Assembly: GCF_035917235.1 (NCBI RefSeq)
Contig: NZ_CP108423.1
Location: forward strand, 1,798,001-1,862,000
Direction: 5' to 3'
From: Streptomyces sp. NBC_01294
GTDB taxonomy: Bacteria > Actinomycetota > Actinomycetes > Streptomycetales > Streptomycetaceae
Length of the DNA: 64,000 nucleotides
Shown: piece by piece, positions 43,480 through 50,933 of the stretch
How the letters are laid out: every line of letters begins with the position of its first letter
How positions within the stretch are numbered: position 1 is the stretch's first letter
Program-made: the position numbers and the translations under genes
Notes under the pieces: generated by a model
What the model saw: the letters and a program-made list of their open reading frames with translations, nothing else
What the model was told of the DNA's origin: nothing
Database searches by the model: none

Positions 43480-44631
43480 ATGAGGGAGCGCACTACCGGC
43501 TACGCCGGATTCCTGGACATGGAGGACCTGGTTCGGCCGTCTGACAGCGACACGCTGACGAAGGGGCGCGAAGCTCCGTTCCAGCACGCCCTGGAGCGGT
43601 TCGTCGACTCGATCAACTCCGAAGCCCGGCTGTCCCCCTCCGGCGTGGCCGCCGTCCGCTCCCGCATCAAGTCGTCCCTGGCGATGCAACGACGCGTGTC
43701 CGCGCTGCGCCCCCCTTCGTCGCCGGCGCTGGACGCACCCGTGTTCATCACGGGCATGCCCGGCACCGGGGCGGCCCTGCTCCACAACCTGCTCGCCGAG
43801 CATCCCGGCGTCGACGCCCCCGCCATGTGGGAACTCGCGGACCCCGCGTCCGGGGCGGAAACGCCGGGCGAGCGTCGCGCCCTGATCGCCCGCGGCCGGG
43901 CCCACGCGGTCGCCGGCGGACGCACGACCGCCGGCCGCGCCGTCGGCCTGCTGCGCCAGGCCACCCGCCCGGGCTCGTGCCAGTGGCTCCTCGCCAACAC
44001 CTTCCACAGTCCCGCGCTCTCGATGGCCCACCACGTCCCGAGCTACTCCTCGTGGATGGAGGGCCAGGACATGGTCCCCGCCTACGGCTTCCACCGGCTG
44101 CAGCTCCAGGCCGTCTGCAACCGGGTCTCGGGCGGCGCGCTCGTGCTGCGCGACCCGTTCCACGCCCCGTACCTGAGCGACCTCGTACGCGTCTACCCGC
44201 GGGCCCGCATCATCCGCATGCACCGGGATCCGGCCGACGTCCTGGCGAGCACCGCCGGGATCGCCTGGTCCCAGCGGATAGCGGACTCGGCCGGGGTCGT
44301 GGACCCCGCCGAGGTCGGGGCCGAGTGGGCGGACTGGCTGGAGCGGCACTTCGCCGACGCCGAGGCCTCGCGCACGCGCATCGGAGAGGACCGGATCCTG
44401 GACATCCGGCACGCCGACCTGGTGGGCGACCCCGTGGCCACGCTGCGCAGGGCGACCGCCTTCGTGGGCGTGCCGACGACCCCGGTGGTCGAGCAGAACA
44501 TGGTGGCCCTGGCCCGGGAGGCCGCCATGTCGGCCCAGAGCGCCTGGCACTTCGAGCCCGAGGAGTTCGGACTCTCGCGGCGGGAGCTCGGACAGCGGTT
44601 CGCCGAGTACCGCCGGACCTACGGGGCGTGA
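43480..44631 (+). CDS. Sulfotransferase-family protein
   Basis: 383 residues from ATG 43480 (GAGGGG upstream; a TTG one codon earlier is also possible). The 5'-phosphosulfate loop region reads APVFITGMPGTGAALLHNLLAEHPG (residues 86-110). In most bacterial sulfotransferases this is TGxPRSGTTLLHxLL, so Arg, Ser and Thr positions are changed here. The 3'-phosphate region YPRARIIRMHRDPADVLAS (about 240-258) is well kept. It is the first gene of the right-hand cluster and could sulfate its product or have lost PAPS binding; sequence alone does not say. Confidence 0.75.
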   Translation: MRERTTGYAGFLDMEDLVRPSDSDTLTKGREAPFQHALERFVDSINSEARLSPSGVAAVRSRIKSSLAMQRRVSALRPPSSPALDAPVFITGMPGTGAALLHNLLAEHPGVDAPAMWELADPASGAETPGERRALIARGRAHAVAGGRTTAGRAVGLLRQATRPGSCQWLLANTFHSPALSMAHHVPSYSSWMEGQDMVPAYGFHRLQLQAVCNRVSGGALVLRDPFHAPYLSDLVRVYPRARIIRMHRDPADVLASTAGIAWSQRIADSAGVVDPAEVGAEWADWLERHFADAEASRTRIGEDRILDIRHADLVGDPVATLRRATAFVGVPTTPVVEQNMVALAREAAMSAQSAWHFEPEEFGLSRRELGQRFAEYRRTYGA

Positions 44632-44657
44632 TCGCGCCCCGTACCGACAGTTGGCGC

Positions 44658-44680
44658 ATGCTTGCGAAAGCATTAGTATT
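44658..44680. promoter_or_regulatory. MarR-type operator upstream of first MarR gene
   Basis: ATGCTT-GCGA-AAGCAT is a 6-base-arm palindrome, extended to the right as TTAGTATTG. The core ttgcgaaagcattagtattg matches in 17 of 20 positions the site ahead of the second MarR gene (ttgcgcgagcattaatattg, 49469-49488) and shares its palindrome with the site at 58807. It is 49 bases before the MarR start. Confidence 0.65.
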
Positions 44681-44728
44681 GACGGACGCGCTGGTAGCCG
44701 GCCGGCCATGCGGTTTGCGGAGAGAGTC

Positions 44729-45184
44729 ATGGTTGCTTCTGGTCGACGCCACGGCGCGGAGATCGAGATGTGGCGTCAGCTGACCCAGCTGACGGGTCTG
44801 CTTTCCAGCTCCCTCGACAAACGGCTCACACGCCGGCACGGCGTTTCCGTCTCGGAGTTCACGGCCCTGTCGACCCTGACCGAAGCCGATCGCGGGGGCA
44901 TCCGCATGCAGGACCTCGCCGACGCGATCGGGCTCAACCAGTCCACGGTGAGCCGGCTGATCGCCCGTATGGAGAGCAGCGGGCTGGCCACGCGGGAGAT
45001 CGGCGCACGCGACCGCCGATGTACCTACGCGGTGATCACCGACCAGGGACGGACGATCGCCGAAGAGGCCAGGGGAACCTTCCAGAAGGAATTCAACACC
45101 GCTTTGGACACGGCGGCGTTCGACGAGCGAACGGCCGCTGTCGTGGCACGGCTGCGGCACGATCCCACGACCGCCCCGGAATAA
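44729..45184 (+). CDS. MarR-family transcriptional regulator, first copy
   Basis: 151 residues from ATG 44729 with GGAGAG upstream; ATG 44708 is an in-frame alternative. Winged helix: HGVSVSEFTALSTLTEADRGGIRMQDLADAIGLNQSTVSRLIARMESSGLATREIGARDRRCTYAVITDQG. It is a clear paralogue of the MarR at 49532: RMQDLADAIGL-Q-STVSRL and the C-terminal RLRHDP are shared. It is followed after 40 bases by a P450. The palindrome 44658-44673 upstream is a likely autoregulatory site. Confidence 0.9.
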   Translation: MVASGRRHGAEIEMWRQLTQLTGLLSSSLDKRLTRRHGVSVSEFTALSTLTEADRGGIRMQDLADAIGLNQSTVSRLIARMESSGLATREIGARDRRCTYAVITDQGRTIAEEARGTFQKEFNTALDTAAFDERTAAVVARLRHDPTTAPE

Positions 45185-45224
45185 GCGCAGACCGTCGCGG
45201 TCGAAACCCGTATCGGAGACTTTT

Positions 45225-46460
45225 GTGCAGAGCCCTCAGTGCCCGTTCGCCATCGACCCCTCCGGAGCCGATATCCACGGTGAAATCGCCCGGATCCGCA
45301 AAGAAGGCCCGGTCGCCCGGGTCGAGCTGCCCGGCGGAGTGGTGGTGTGGTCGGTCACCGGATACGACCTGATCAAGCAGCTGCTGACCGACCCGCGGGT
45401 CTCCAAGGACGCCTACCGGCACTGGGACGCGTGGAAGGCGGGCGAGATACCCCAGGACTGGCCCCTGGCCATCTGGGTGTCGGTCCAGAACATGGTCACC
45501 GCGTACGGGGAGGACCACGCACGACTGCGCAAGCCGGTGGCCTCCGCCTTCACCGCCCGCCGCGTCGCCTCGCTGCGGCCGCGCATCGAGGAGATCGCCC
45601 AGGGCGTCCTCGACGGCCTCGCCGCCCTGCCGTCCGACCGGCCGGTGGATCTGCGCGAGGCGTTCGCCCACCCGGTCCCCAACCAGGTCATGTGCGAACT
45701 CTTCGGGATTCCGCAGCACATGCGCGGCGAGATCCAGCAGATCATCAAGGGCTTCTTCTCCACGACCTCCTCCGCGGAGGAGTCGCTCGCGAACGCCACG
45801 CGCCTGTACGCCACGATGGCGGAACTGCTCGTCCTCAAGCGCGAGCAGCCCGGGGACGACCTCACGGCCGACCTGATCGCGGTACGGGACGAGAACAACG
45901 AGCAGCTGAGCGAGAAGGAACTCGCCGACAATCTGATCCTGCTGTACACGGCCGGGTACGAGACGACGGTCAACCTGATCGACAACGCCGTGCACGCCCT
46001 CCTCGGCCACCCGGACCAGCTCGCCCTCGTGCTCGGCGGCGGTGCCACGTGGGACGACGTCATCGAGGAGACCCTGCGCCTGGAGGCGCCGGGTGCCCAC
46101 TCGATCCTCCGGTACGCCGTGGAGGAGATCGCCGTCGGTGACGTGGTCATCCCCAAGGGCGACCCGATCATGATCGCTTACGCCTCGGCGGGACGCGATC
46201 CCGAGCATCACGGCGACTCGGCGGACCGGTTCGACGTGACGCGGGCCGCCCGGCGCGAACACCTGGCCTTCGGCCACGGGGTCCACTACTGCCTCGGGGC
46301 TCCTCTGGCGCGGCTGGAGACCGCCGTCGCCCTCTCCGCCCTGTTCGCCCGGTTCCCCGGGATGTCGCTCGCGGTGGCGCCCGGGCAGATCCGTCCGCAG
46401 GCATCGTTCATCTCGAACGGTCATGCCGAGTTGCCCGTCCTGCTCGGTCCCTCCGCGTGA
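45225..46460 (+). CDS. Cytochrome P450, first copy
   Basis: 411 residues, GTG 45225 with GGAGA upstream. I-helix AGYETT (243-248), ExxR in ETLRLEAP, and heme loop FGHGVHYCLGAP with ligand Cys356; typical CYP105/107-like bacterial class I enzyme, soluble. It needs ferredoxin and reductase from elsewhere. The adjacent AfsA and butyrolactone receptor genes resemble loci where a P450 helps make a butyrolactone/butenolide signal (as for avenolide), but it could as well tailor the cluster's product. Confidence 0.93.
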   Translation: MQSPQCPFAIDPSGADIHGEIARIRKEGPVARVELPGGVVVWSVTGYDLIKQLLTDPRVSKDAYRHWDAWKAGEIPQDWPLAIWVSVQNMVTAYGEDHARLRKPVASAFTARRVASLRPRIEEIAQGVLDGLAALPSDRPVDLREAFAHPVPNQVMCELFGIPQHMRGEIQQIIKGFFSTTSSAEESLANATRLYATMAELLVLKREQPGDDLTADLIAVRDENNEQLSEKELADNLILLYTAGYETTVNLIDNAVHALLGHPDQLALVLGGGATWDDVIEETLRLEAPGAHSILRYAVEEIAVGDVVIPKGDPIMIAYASAGRDPEHHGDSADRFDVTRAARREHLAFGHGVHYCLGAPLARLETAVALSALFARFPGMSLAVAPGQIRPQASFISNGHAELPVLLGPSA

Positions 46461-46466
46461 GACCCG

Positions 46467-46498
46467 CCTGCCCCGCCGGTACGCACCGGCGGGGCAGG
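46467..46498. terminator. Bidirectional terminator between P450 and SDR genes
   Basis: Arms CCTGCCCCGCCGGT and ACCGGCGGGGCAGG, 14 perfect pairs with a 4-base loop (acgc), between convergent genes. Strong intrinsic terminator without a T-run. Confidence 0.8.
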
Positions 46499-46531
46499 AC
46501 CCGAGCGGGAGAAGCGGGCGGCAGGACGCCC

Positions 46532-47497
46532 TCAGGCGCGGCGGGCCGCGAGGGCGTCGCGGTACCAGGGCGCGTACCGCCCGAACCCCTCGGCGAAGCC
46601 CGGCCCGGGCCGGCAGCCCGTCAGCTCCCACAGCCGCGTGCTGTCGTACCAGTGGTCGACGGTGAACAGCGTGAGCCGCCGGGCCCGTAGCGGATCGCCG
46701 TCCGCGCCCAGCAGTTCGGCGGCCCGGGCGGCCGAGACCTCGCCCTGCGGCAGCGGCAGTCCGAGGTGTCCGGCCACCACCGACACCAGCTCGCGCACCC
46801 GGACGGGTTCGGGATGGCCGGCGTGCAGGACCTGACCCGCGATCCCGGGAACGGGACGCAGGACCAGGGCGGCGACGGCCCGTGCCAGGTCGTCGGCGCC
46901 GACCATCGAGACGAGCGCCCGCCCTCCGTCCACCCAGTGCGGAATCCGCCGTACGAGATCCGCGAGCGCCGGCACCACCCAGACGTCGCCCGCCCCGTAG
47001 ACGAGGTGGGGGCGCAGCACGGTCCCCCCTGCCTCCAGCACCCTCCGCTCGCCGGCGTGGCGGCTGACGCTGGTGGGCGAAACCGGTGCGACGGCGATCG
47101 CGCCCTCCGCCTCGCCCCGGTGGGGGCCGTTGCCGTACACCGCCGCGGTGCCGAGCTGGATGATCCGGCCGACGCCGGCGCGTGCCGCCTCGGCCAGCAG
47201 GGAGGCGGTGCCCTCCGCGTTGACGGCGTGGCAGCGCTCCTCGTCGCTGCCGATGTGCGCGGCGAGGTGGAGGAGCACGTCCACTCCGTCGCACACCCCG
47301 CGCAGCGACGCGGGGTCGGCGAGGTCGCCGTGTACCGTCCCCACGCCCGGTGGCAGAGCCGCCGGGGGTGTGCGCCGACGGGTCAGGAGGCGCAGGGCGG
47401 GTGGGGCCGCACCGTCCTGCGGGGAGGACAGACGGCGGAGCACATGGGATCCGATGAACCCGGTGCCTCCCGTGACGAGCACCCGGGGTGCGGGCAT
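46532..47497 (-). CDS. NAD-dependent epimerase/reductase-like protein of the butyrolactone gene pair
   Basis: 321 residues. Extended-SDR fold with VLVTGGTGFIGSHVLRRLSS (NAD(P) loop), LLHLAAHIGSDEERCHAVNAEG and LGTAAVYGNGP. The usual catalytic YxxxK, expected in the segment SPTSVSRHAGERRVLEAGG, is not there; Ser/Arg/His occupy those places. It follows afsA by 34 bases on the same strand. SDR-like proteins (BarS, ScbB-type) accompany afsA homologues and reduce the butyrolactone precursor; here the lost dyad leaves the chemistry open. Confidence 0.8.
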   Translation of the reverse strand: MPAPRVLVTGGTGFIGSHVLRRLSSPQDGAAPPALRLLTRRRTPPAALPPGVGTVHGDLADPASLRGVCDGVDVLLHLAAHIGSDEERCHAVNAEGTASLLAEAARAGVGRIIQLGTAAVYGNGPHRGEAEGAIAVAPVSPTSVSRHAGERRVLEAGGTVLRPHLVYGAGDVWVVPALADLVRRIPHWVDGGRALVSMVGADDLARAVAALVLRPVPGIAGQVLHAGHPEPVRVRELVSVVAGHLGLPLPQGEVSAARAAELLGADGDPLRARRLTLFTVDHWYDSTRLWELTGCRPGPGFAEGFGRYAPWYRDALAARRA

Positions 47498-47531
47498 GCG
47501 GGGTCCGGCCTTTCGGTGGTGGGGCGGCGCT

Positions 47532-48500
47532 CTACGCGGCCTGGTGCGGGCTGTCGGACGGGCCGCCGGCGAGCGTCGCGACGAACACCGGCTGACCGTC
47601 CTGGTGGCCCGTGACCCTCACGGAGGGGCCGGATCCCCCGTTTCCGCCGACGACCCGCGCCTCGATCCAGCACGGCGAGGAGAACTCGGCGTAGCGGCTG
47701 AAGCGGATGCTGCTGGACACCGGGTAGAAGGTGGCGGGGGTCACGGCCCGAGCGGCCTGGAGCGCCGCCGCCACCAGGACCATGCCCGGGTAGTGGTCGT
47801 TCGAGCGGCCGGACACCGAAGGATGCCGGTGGTCGGTACGCAGTTGCCAGCGCCCCGGTCCCGCGGCGGGGGCGAGCATGACCTCCCTGGCGTCGAGCGC
47901 CGCGGCGATCTCCGGCGCGGGCGGCGGCGGGGTGGCCGGCAGGCGCTCGCCGAGCCGGCGCGCCCGTATCCTGCGGTACGCGGCCGGCGAGGTGATGGTG
48001 AGGTCGCCGCCGCCGGCGGCCACGGTGTCGGCACCGATGCGGATGGCCATGTGACAGTGCATGCCCGCCAGTCGGCCGCCGCGGTTGCGGACGTCCGAGC
48101 AGTCGACCTCCACCGTCACCTCCGCGGGCGTGGGGCCCACGCGCAGGTGCTCCGGCCGGGCGGTGTGGCTGATGTCCCACATCACGAAGTGGTGGTCCAT
48201 CGGAACGCCGAACTCCGCGTGCGCGAGGAGCATCGCGGTCTGGCGCAAGGTCTCGGAGATGACGAGCGGTGAGTACCGGCCGGCCACCGGCCCGAAGGAC
48301 GGGTGGTCGTGCGGCCACCGGACGGTGGCGAGGAAGCGGGTCTCACCGGTCCGCTCCCAGGTGACGGGCAGGACGTCGGTGGCCGAGGTCCGGTGCACCA
48401 ACCGCTCCGGAACCCTTCGGGCCTCGGCCCGAGGCTGCGGCACCAGGATGCCCGGTGCCTTCTTATGCCGAACACGGTCCTCAAACGTATGCAAGGCCAT
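47532..48500 (-). CDS. afsA: AfsA/ScbA/BarX-type γ-butyrolactone biosynthesis protein
   Basis: 322 residues from ATG 48500 with GGGGGGAACC upstream; the frame extends further but without a site. It has two AfsA hot-dog domains: VHRTSATDVLPVTWERTGETRFLATVRWPHDHPSF with HHFVMWDISHTARPEHLRVGPTPAEVTVEV, and a second around SVSGRSNDHYPGMVLVAAALQAAR. AfsA joins a β-ketoacyl chain with dihydroxyacetone phosphate to start A-factor-type signal synthesis. Divergent from the cognate receptor gene, as in scbA-scbR and similar pairs. Confidence 0.93.
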   Translation of the reverse strand: MALHTFEDRVRHKKAPGILVPQPRAEARRVPERLVHRTSATDVLPVTWERTGETRFLATVRWPHDHPSFGPVAGRYSPLVISETLRQTAMLLAHAEFGVPMDHHFVMWDISHTARPEHLRVGPTPAEVTVEVDCSDVRNRGGRLAGMHCHMAIRIGADTVAAGGGDLTITSPAAYRRIRARRLGERLPATPPPPAPEIAAALDAREVMLAPAAGPGRWQLRTDHRHPSVSGRSNDHYPGMVLVAAALQAARAVTPATFYPVSSSIRFSRYAEFSSPCWIEARVVGGNGGSGPSVRVTGHQDGQPVFVATLAGGPSDSPHQAA

Positions 48501-48560
48501 GGTTCCCCCCATTGGCAGACAAAGAAGCGCAGGCATTCAAGATCATCCGCGCTGGCTGAT

Positions 48561-48587
48561 ATAGTACGTGCATGCCGGTTTTAATTT
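48561..48587. promoter_or_regulatory. Candidate ARE-like receptor site between afsA and receptor gene
   Basis: An AT-rich patch (ATAGTACGTGCATGCCGG followed by TTTTAATTT) in the 132-base divergent region. It carries a GCCGGTTTT-like half-site seen in binding sites of ArpA-type receptors, but the partner half is poor. Tentative. Confidence 0.35.
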
Positions 48588-48632
48588 CAACGGCTATCCA
48601 CCTGGCGAGACACCGCGCGAGAGGAACGACAC

Positions 48633-49334
48633 GTGGCACAGCAGGACCGCGCGATCAGAACACGTCAAGCGATCCTGCAGTCGGCCGGAGCCATCTTCGC
48701 GGAGCGTGGATACGAAGGCGCCACGATCAAGGACGTTTACGACAGGGTGAATGTCACCAAAGGGGCTTTCTACTTCCACTTCAGGTCCAAGAAGGAGCTG
48801 GCGGAAGCCGTACTCGGCGCCCAGGTGACGAACTCGGGTTTCCCCGTGGTCCCCAGGGCATTGAAACTGCAGGAACTCATCGACGCGGGCATGGTGTTCG
48901 CCCACCTGCTCACCCATGACCCGGTCCTCCAGGGAAGCATCCGGCTGTCGCTGGACCCCGCCATGACCGATACGGACCGGCGCCAGCCCTTCCAGGCCTG
49001 GATCGACCAGAACCACCGGGCCCTCCAGGCGGCCCAGGAGCACGGCGAGCTGCACCCGCACGTCGACGTGGCGGACATCGCCCACCTCATGGTCGGCGCC
49101 TTCTCGGGAGTCCAGCTGCTCTCGCAGGCGATGACCGATCGCAGGGACCTGGAGAGCCGGATCTCCGTGCTCCTCACCCATCTCTTCCCGACGGTCACCG
49201 TTCCGGGAATTCTTGCCCGCCTCGACATGGCTCCCGACCGCGGAGTCCGCGTGCTGGCCGAACTCCGGCAGGCCGCCGGGCCCGTTGCCGGCGAAACAGA
49301 AGGGCCCGGCGCGACGCATCGGGCCGGGCACTGA
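48633..49334 (+). CDS. scbR: γ-Butyrolactone receptor (ArpA/ScbR-type TetR regulator)
   Basis: 233 residues, GTG 48633 with GAGAGGAA upstream. N-terminal HTH AILQSAGAIFAERGYEGATIKDVYDRVNVTKGAFYFHFRSKKELAEAVL is the near-invariant ArpA/ScbR sequence. Ligand domain FQAWIDQNHRALQAAQEHGEL holds Trp123, equivalent to ArpA Trp119, which is needed for A-factor binding; so it looks like a true receptor and not a pseudoreceptor. It is divergent from afsA. A hairpin 21 bases after the stop probably ends the transcript. Confidence 0.92.
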   Translation: MAQQDRAIRTRQAILQSAGAIFAERGYEGATIKDVYDRVNVTKGAFYFHFRSKKELAEAVLGAQVTNSGFPVVPRALKLQELIDAGMVFAHLLTHDPVLQGSIRLSLDPAMTDTDRRQPFQAWIDQNHRALQAAQEHGELHPHVDVADIAHLMVGAFSGVQLLSQAMTDRRDLESRISVLLTHLFPTVTVPGILARLDMAPDRGVRVLAELRQAAGPVAGETEGPGATHRAGH

Positions 49335-49355
49335 AAACCGGCTCGGAAGCACGGT

Positions 49356-49379
49356 CCGCAGGGGCTGCCGCCCCTGCGG
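49356..49379 (+). terminator. Terminator after the receptor gene
   Basis: CCGCAGGGGC and GCCCCTGCGG form 10 perfect pairs around a 4-base loop, followed by GAAAACGG. It lies 21 bases after the receptor stop and before the MarR promoter. Confidence 0.75.
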
Positions 49380-49462
49380 AAAACGGATTCCGCCGCCCAT
49401 GCGCTGTGCCGTTCGAACACGCCACAACGCACTACTTCTTTCCGCACCCACCACCTTTGTCC

Positions 49463-49500
49463 GAATATTTGCGCGAGCATTAATATTGCGCGAACATTGA
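49463..49500. promoter_or_regulatory. MarR-type operator/promoter upstream of second MarR gene
   Basis: Two direct copies of TTGCGCGA(G/A)CATT, 17 bases apart (49469 and 49486), with AATATT before each. The first copy extends as ttgcgcgagcattaatattg and matches the site ahead of the first MarR gene. They lie about 30-60 bases before the start codon. Confidence 0.65.
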
Positions 49501-49531
49501 CGGGTAACCAACGGTGCTGGGGAAAGAAGAC

Positions 49532-49990
49532 ATGGCTGCTGCTCAAGCGCGTCGCGACGATGAACTCGACACCTGGCGCCGCCTCGTGGTCCTCACCAAC
49601 CAGATCTCCAACACCCTCGACAGGCGTCTGCAGCGCGTCCACGGCGTGAGTGTCGCCGAGTACACGGCCCTCGTGGTCATGCAGGAGAACAAGCGTTCCG
49701 GCGGCATCCGCATGCAGGACCTCGCCGACGCCATCGGGTTGAGCCAGTCCACGGTGAGCCGGCTGGTGGCCCGCCTGGAGAAGGACGGACTCACCGAACG
49801 GACGATCGGGGCCGAGGACCGCAGGGTGACGTACGCGCACGTCACCGAGGCCGGGGAAACCGTGGTCGCCGAGGCCGCCGGCACCTTCGCGAAGGAGTTG
49901 CACACCGCGATGGACGTCGCGGCCTTCGACCACCGGACCGCCTCGCTGGTGGCCCGTCTGCGGCACGACCCGGCCGCCCCCGCGGGCTGA
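49532..49990 (+). CDS. MarR-family transcriptional regulator, second copy
   Basis: 152 residues from ATG 49532 (GGGAAAGAAG upstream; GTG 49514 is an alternative). HGVSVAEYTALVVMQENKRSGGIRMQDLADAIGLSQSTVSRLVARLEKDGLTERTIGAEDRRVTYAHVTEAG is the winged helix. It is a paralogue of the MarR at 44729, more than half identical by eye. The two copies bracket the signal genes and probably recognise related sites. It converges on the hydroxyacyl-CoA dehydrogenase gene. Confidence 0.92.
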   Translation: MAAAQARRDDELDTWRRLVVLTNQISNTLDRRLQRVHGVSVAEYTALVVMQENKRSGGIRMQDLADAIGLSQSTVSRLVARLEKDGLTERTIGAEDRRVTYAHVTEAGETVVAEAAGTFAKELHTAMDVAAFDHRTASLVARLRHDPAAPAG

Positions 49991-50052
49991 CCCGGGACTC
50001 CGGGGCGGGCGGGGGCGGCCGGGCTGCGGTGTGTCACGGCGGACGGCGGCGT

Positions 50053-50904
50053 TCAGTAGGTGTAGAAGCCGCGGCCCGACTTCCGCCCGAGCAGTCCGGA
50101 CTCGACCATCCGAAGCAGCAGCGGCGGGGGCGCGTGGAGCGGCTGCTTGGTCTCCTCGTACAGCGCCTGCGCGATGGAGACGGTGGTGTCCAGACCGATG
50201 AGGTCGGCGAGCCGGAGCGGCCCCATCGGATGGGAACAGCCCGACTCCATTCCCCGGTCGATGACTTCCGCGGTCGCCAGCCCGCTGTCCACCATCCGGA
50301 TCGCGGACAGCAGATAGGGGAAGAGCAGCGCGTTGATCAGGAAGCCGGCCCGGTCCGGTGCCTGGATGACGGTCCGTCCGAGGGTGTCGGTCAGGAGCGC
50401 GTTCGCCCTGGCGACGGTCTCGGGAGCCGTGAGGACCGAGGGGACGAGCTCGACCAGCGGCAGCACCGGGACCGGGTTGAAGAAGTGGATCCCGACGACG
50501 TGCCGGGGGCGGTTGGTCGCCGCGGCCAGCCGGGCCACCGACAGCGAGGAGGTGTTCGTGGCGATGATCGCCCCGTCGTCCTCGAGGACCTTGTCGAGGG
50601 TGCGGAAGACCTCCAGCTTGGTCTCCTCGTCCTCCCGGACGGACTCGATCACGAGCTGCCGGTCGGCCAGCTGCCCCATGTCGGTGGTGAAGGAGATGCG
50701 GCCCAGCGCCGCCGACCGGTCCGCGTCGGTGATCCGCCCGCGGGCCACACCCCGGTCGAGGGAGGCGACGATCCTGTTCAGCCCCCGCAGCCGGGACTCC
50801 TCCGAGCCGACCGCAACCCGTACGTCGAGCCCGGACCGTGCCGTCAGCTCGGCGATTCCGGCACCCATGATGCCGCAGCCCACGATTCCCACCGTTTCCA
50901 CCAT
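50053..50904 (-). CDS. 3-Hydroxybutyryl-CoA dehydrogenase
   Basis: 283 residues from ATG 50904. NAD-binding VGIVGCGIMGAGIAELTAR (GxGxxG), catalytic His in GIHFFNPVPVLPLVELV, NTSSLS, and C-terminal dimer domain ending SGLLGRKSGRGFYTY: a single-domain PaaH/HbdA-type enzyme. It interconverts acetoacetyl-CoA and 3-hydroxybutyryl-CoA. It is the last gene of the SDR-ccr-hbd leftward unit, 29 bases after ccr, so it most likely supplies the crotonyl-CoA branch. Confidence 0.92.
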   Translation of the reverse strand: MVETVGIVGCGIMGAGIAELTARSGLDVRVAVGSEESRLRGLNRIVASLDRGVARGRITDADRSAALGRISFTTDMGQLADRQLVIESVREDEETKLEVFRTLDKVLEDDGAIIATNTSSLSVARLAAATNRPRHVVGIHFFNPVPVLPLVELVPSVLTAPETVARANALLTDTLGRTVIQAPDRAGFLINALLFPYLLSAIRMVDSGLATAEVIDRGMESGCSHPMGPLRLADLIGLDTTVSIAQALYEETKQPLHAPPPLLLRMVESGLLGRKSGRGFYTY

Positions 50905-50933
50905 GGCCGTCCTGCCCTTCTGATCTGCGCCGG

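Noticed and set aside
44708-44728. Upstream start (MRFAERV) for the first MarR.
   Set aside because: GGAGAG is best spaced for ATG 44729, and that length matches the second MarR.
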